In this document: positions 13,001 through 15,812 of the stretch, piece by piece
Layout of the letters: each line of letters opens with the position of its first letter
How positions within the stretch are numbered: the first letter of the stretch is position 1
NCBI GenBank assembly: GCA_030265145.1
Contig: JARBES010000113.1
Location: 18,472,965 to 18,494,776, forward strand
Origin: Strongylocentrotus pallidus
Lineage: Eukaryota > Echinodermata > Echinoidea > Camarodonta > Strongylocentrotidae
Reading direction: 5' to 3'
Length of the DNA stretch: 21,812 nucleotides
Notes under the pieces: model-generated
What the model saw: the letters and a program-made list of their open reading frames with translations, nothing else
What the model was told of the DNA's origin: nothing
The model's database searches: none
Position numbers and translations under genes: made by a program

Positions 13001-15774
13001 GTTGGTGATTGTCTCAAAAACATGCATTTAATCAAGACAATTAAGTTATAAATTATTAAATATAATTGACTGGAAAGAAAAGAGACCCAAGCATAGCATG
13101 AAAGAATGAATTTTGTCGAGAACTTGGAATGCTCATGTAACTATCGAGGATGAACTGATATTTTATTTTGAGCAAAAGTAAATTATAATCTGAAGAATGT
13201 GCTAAAATCTAGTTTCATATGTGAAAAGAACATTTAAAAAACCTCTTTGGCATAAAATACTCAGAGAAAACTGAGACAGGCATTCAGCTAATGAATGGGC
13301 CTATGATTTAAAAAAAATTATTTGCTTGGTTTGAAATAGAAATTCAAAAGCTGGGTGACTGCTTCAGAATGCAACAATCTCAACACTTAACTAGTCTAAC
13401 ATGATTTTTGAAATCTAATAGCTAGAGCTAACAATTTTTCTTTCTGATGAATATAATACAACCCAAACTTTAAAATACTTATAATCGCTCAAGACTCTTT
13501 TCTTTGAAGGAAAATGACAATATCAGATTATTCACTCAATAAAGATTAGATGAAACTCAAGTTATTTCAACATTATAACAAGAAAAAGTATGTAAATAAA
13601 CAAAGTATAAATTCACAAGTTATCAACAAAAGTGACAATGAACAACAAACAGATAAAAACAAAAGGTTTTGAAACAATACTCAGTGCAAAATAACATTTA
13701 AAACCGTCAACTAGGCATGCTTTCCAAGCTTTTCAACACATGCTATCTTTCTATCTACTGCTTTTCACTTCAGCGGGCTGGCTAGGGGGCGTTTGTCTGA
13801 ATTCTACAGCAAATCTTTGTTCAATTCTAAGCTTTTATTCACAATAAATCGCTATTTCACATGCAGCTAACATCTACCCAGCATCTACATTTCCCGAAAC
13901 TTGTCTTGGGGGGAACTTTATACTGTAAAATTGGACAATTGCTATGTAATTTTGTAGCTGTAAGCTACAAAAAAAAAAAAGGCGAGAGGGCATTCTCATT
14001 ACATTACTAAATAAAGGAGGGAGTGACTCAGAGATGAAAGGGGAACGTTGGATGGGGAACGTTGGATGGGGAACGTTGGATGGGGAACGTTGGATCCTAC
14101 CTTGTAGGAGCAGAGCTAGCTCTTCTTCAGAGAAGATGTTTGCTGTCTCATACTGAATGTTGATGCAGAGCAGAGTGGCAAATAGGAGACGGTGTTCATC
14201 ATACAGGCTCCTAAAATTTAAATCAGGAAAATTATTGATAACTTACAGAGGTACCTCTACATCACACACATGTCAGTAAATTGCATTGTATCTCAAAACA
14301 AAACCTAGAACCTCCATCTACACATTAATCCTCTACTTGAAAACTTCTGAGTAAAACAACGGTGAAAATTTTTGTTTAAGATTTGATATTTTTAGGGGTG
14401 GTAATTTGATGTTAACAATGGGCAATTTCAGATGTAAGTATCAGATGATATGGATACGCTCCTTTCTTGCAGCCATTTTTAAGCTGTGCTGACGTTAAAA
14501 TTTCAACCGAACTTGCCTTGGTTATCACTTGTGTACATTTCCTTTCATTTCCCAACTCATCTTAAAAAGGCAGCAAGATACGATCAATACAGTCCATACA
14601 AACAATCACAACCATTCCAGTAATTTCCCATTCTTTGGCCCTGTATGATAAAAAGCTACGATCGATTCAAATTGAGCACACCATGATATCAATCACAATC
14701 AAGTAATGTTATAGCAGTTTGTAAGTTTGCGATTAATTGGGGGACTTGCAGCTAATCAATCCAGATCATTCGCAGCTCTTTCCAAGACAGGGTCCTGATA
14801 TTCCTTCTACTTTACAAAATGCAAAAAGGACAAATTTCAAAATGTTTGAACAACAATTTATATCATATATGTACAATAAAAATAAAAGAGGACCTAAAAT
14901 TGAGCCCTGAGGGACTCCACACGTGACTTGCATTGGGTCGGATAAAACATGGTTATATACAACTACTTACTGTCTAACATTCTGGAATACTGTCTGTGTG
15001 AGGCAGTCGACAAGCTGTTTGACCTGGTTAGCGGAGAGGTTGGTGTACTCCAAGCCTTCTGAAGGGAAGGTTGGTACATCAGGAATCACTATGTCTGGGA
15101 CTGACGTGCCAGCAGGGCCTTCAGCGCTTACTTCGTCTTCCTCAATACTCGATTCTGATTCAAGAGGAAAGGAAAGAAAATGACATGGGGGAAAATGTAA
15201 GAAACATATTCTTAAAGCCCCACTGCACTACTTATAGCTATTTGCGCCCTCTAGATAGCAAACAATGCCTAATCAGTGCCTGTTGGTCCCCCATGATCCT
15301 CTTTTTCTTATGTTAATTGAGAGCTGATTTGATGAGATAACCACCTGTCAGTGACCTTGCAGGGAGATCTAATCCCCCTGACCAAACTAGTGCAGACGGG
15401 CTTTAAAAGCTATCTGACAGACAAGAATATCCATTATCTCTCTATCCTAACCTTACATTCAAGTAACCATCCATCTTAACCTTCGCCCACCTAAACATAA
15501 GATCATGCATTTCACCCTTCTCAATACTACCTCTTCCTTTTCATCAATTCATAGAATAGTTTTAAAACGTATGTGCAAATCTGCTAATCTTGTCCTTCTC
15601 TTTCCTCTCAACACCCCAATTGCTGTTTAAAGATTTCTTTCCCCTCTCTTTCTCCTCCTACATCTCACAATCACCAACATACTTGTTACCTGCTCAAACC
15701 TCCTGCCCCTCTCCTCCGTCACTCTCTCTCTCTCTATGTCTCTCTCTCTTCTCTCACTCTATCACTCCCTCTCT

Positions 15775-15812
<38 letters not shown>

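Noticed and set aside
14040-14095. CRISPR-like array
   Set aside because: The units are directly adjacent with no spacers and the setting is a eukaryotic intron. It is a minisatellite.
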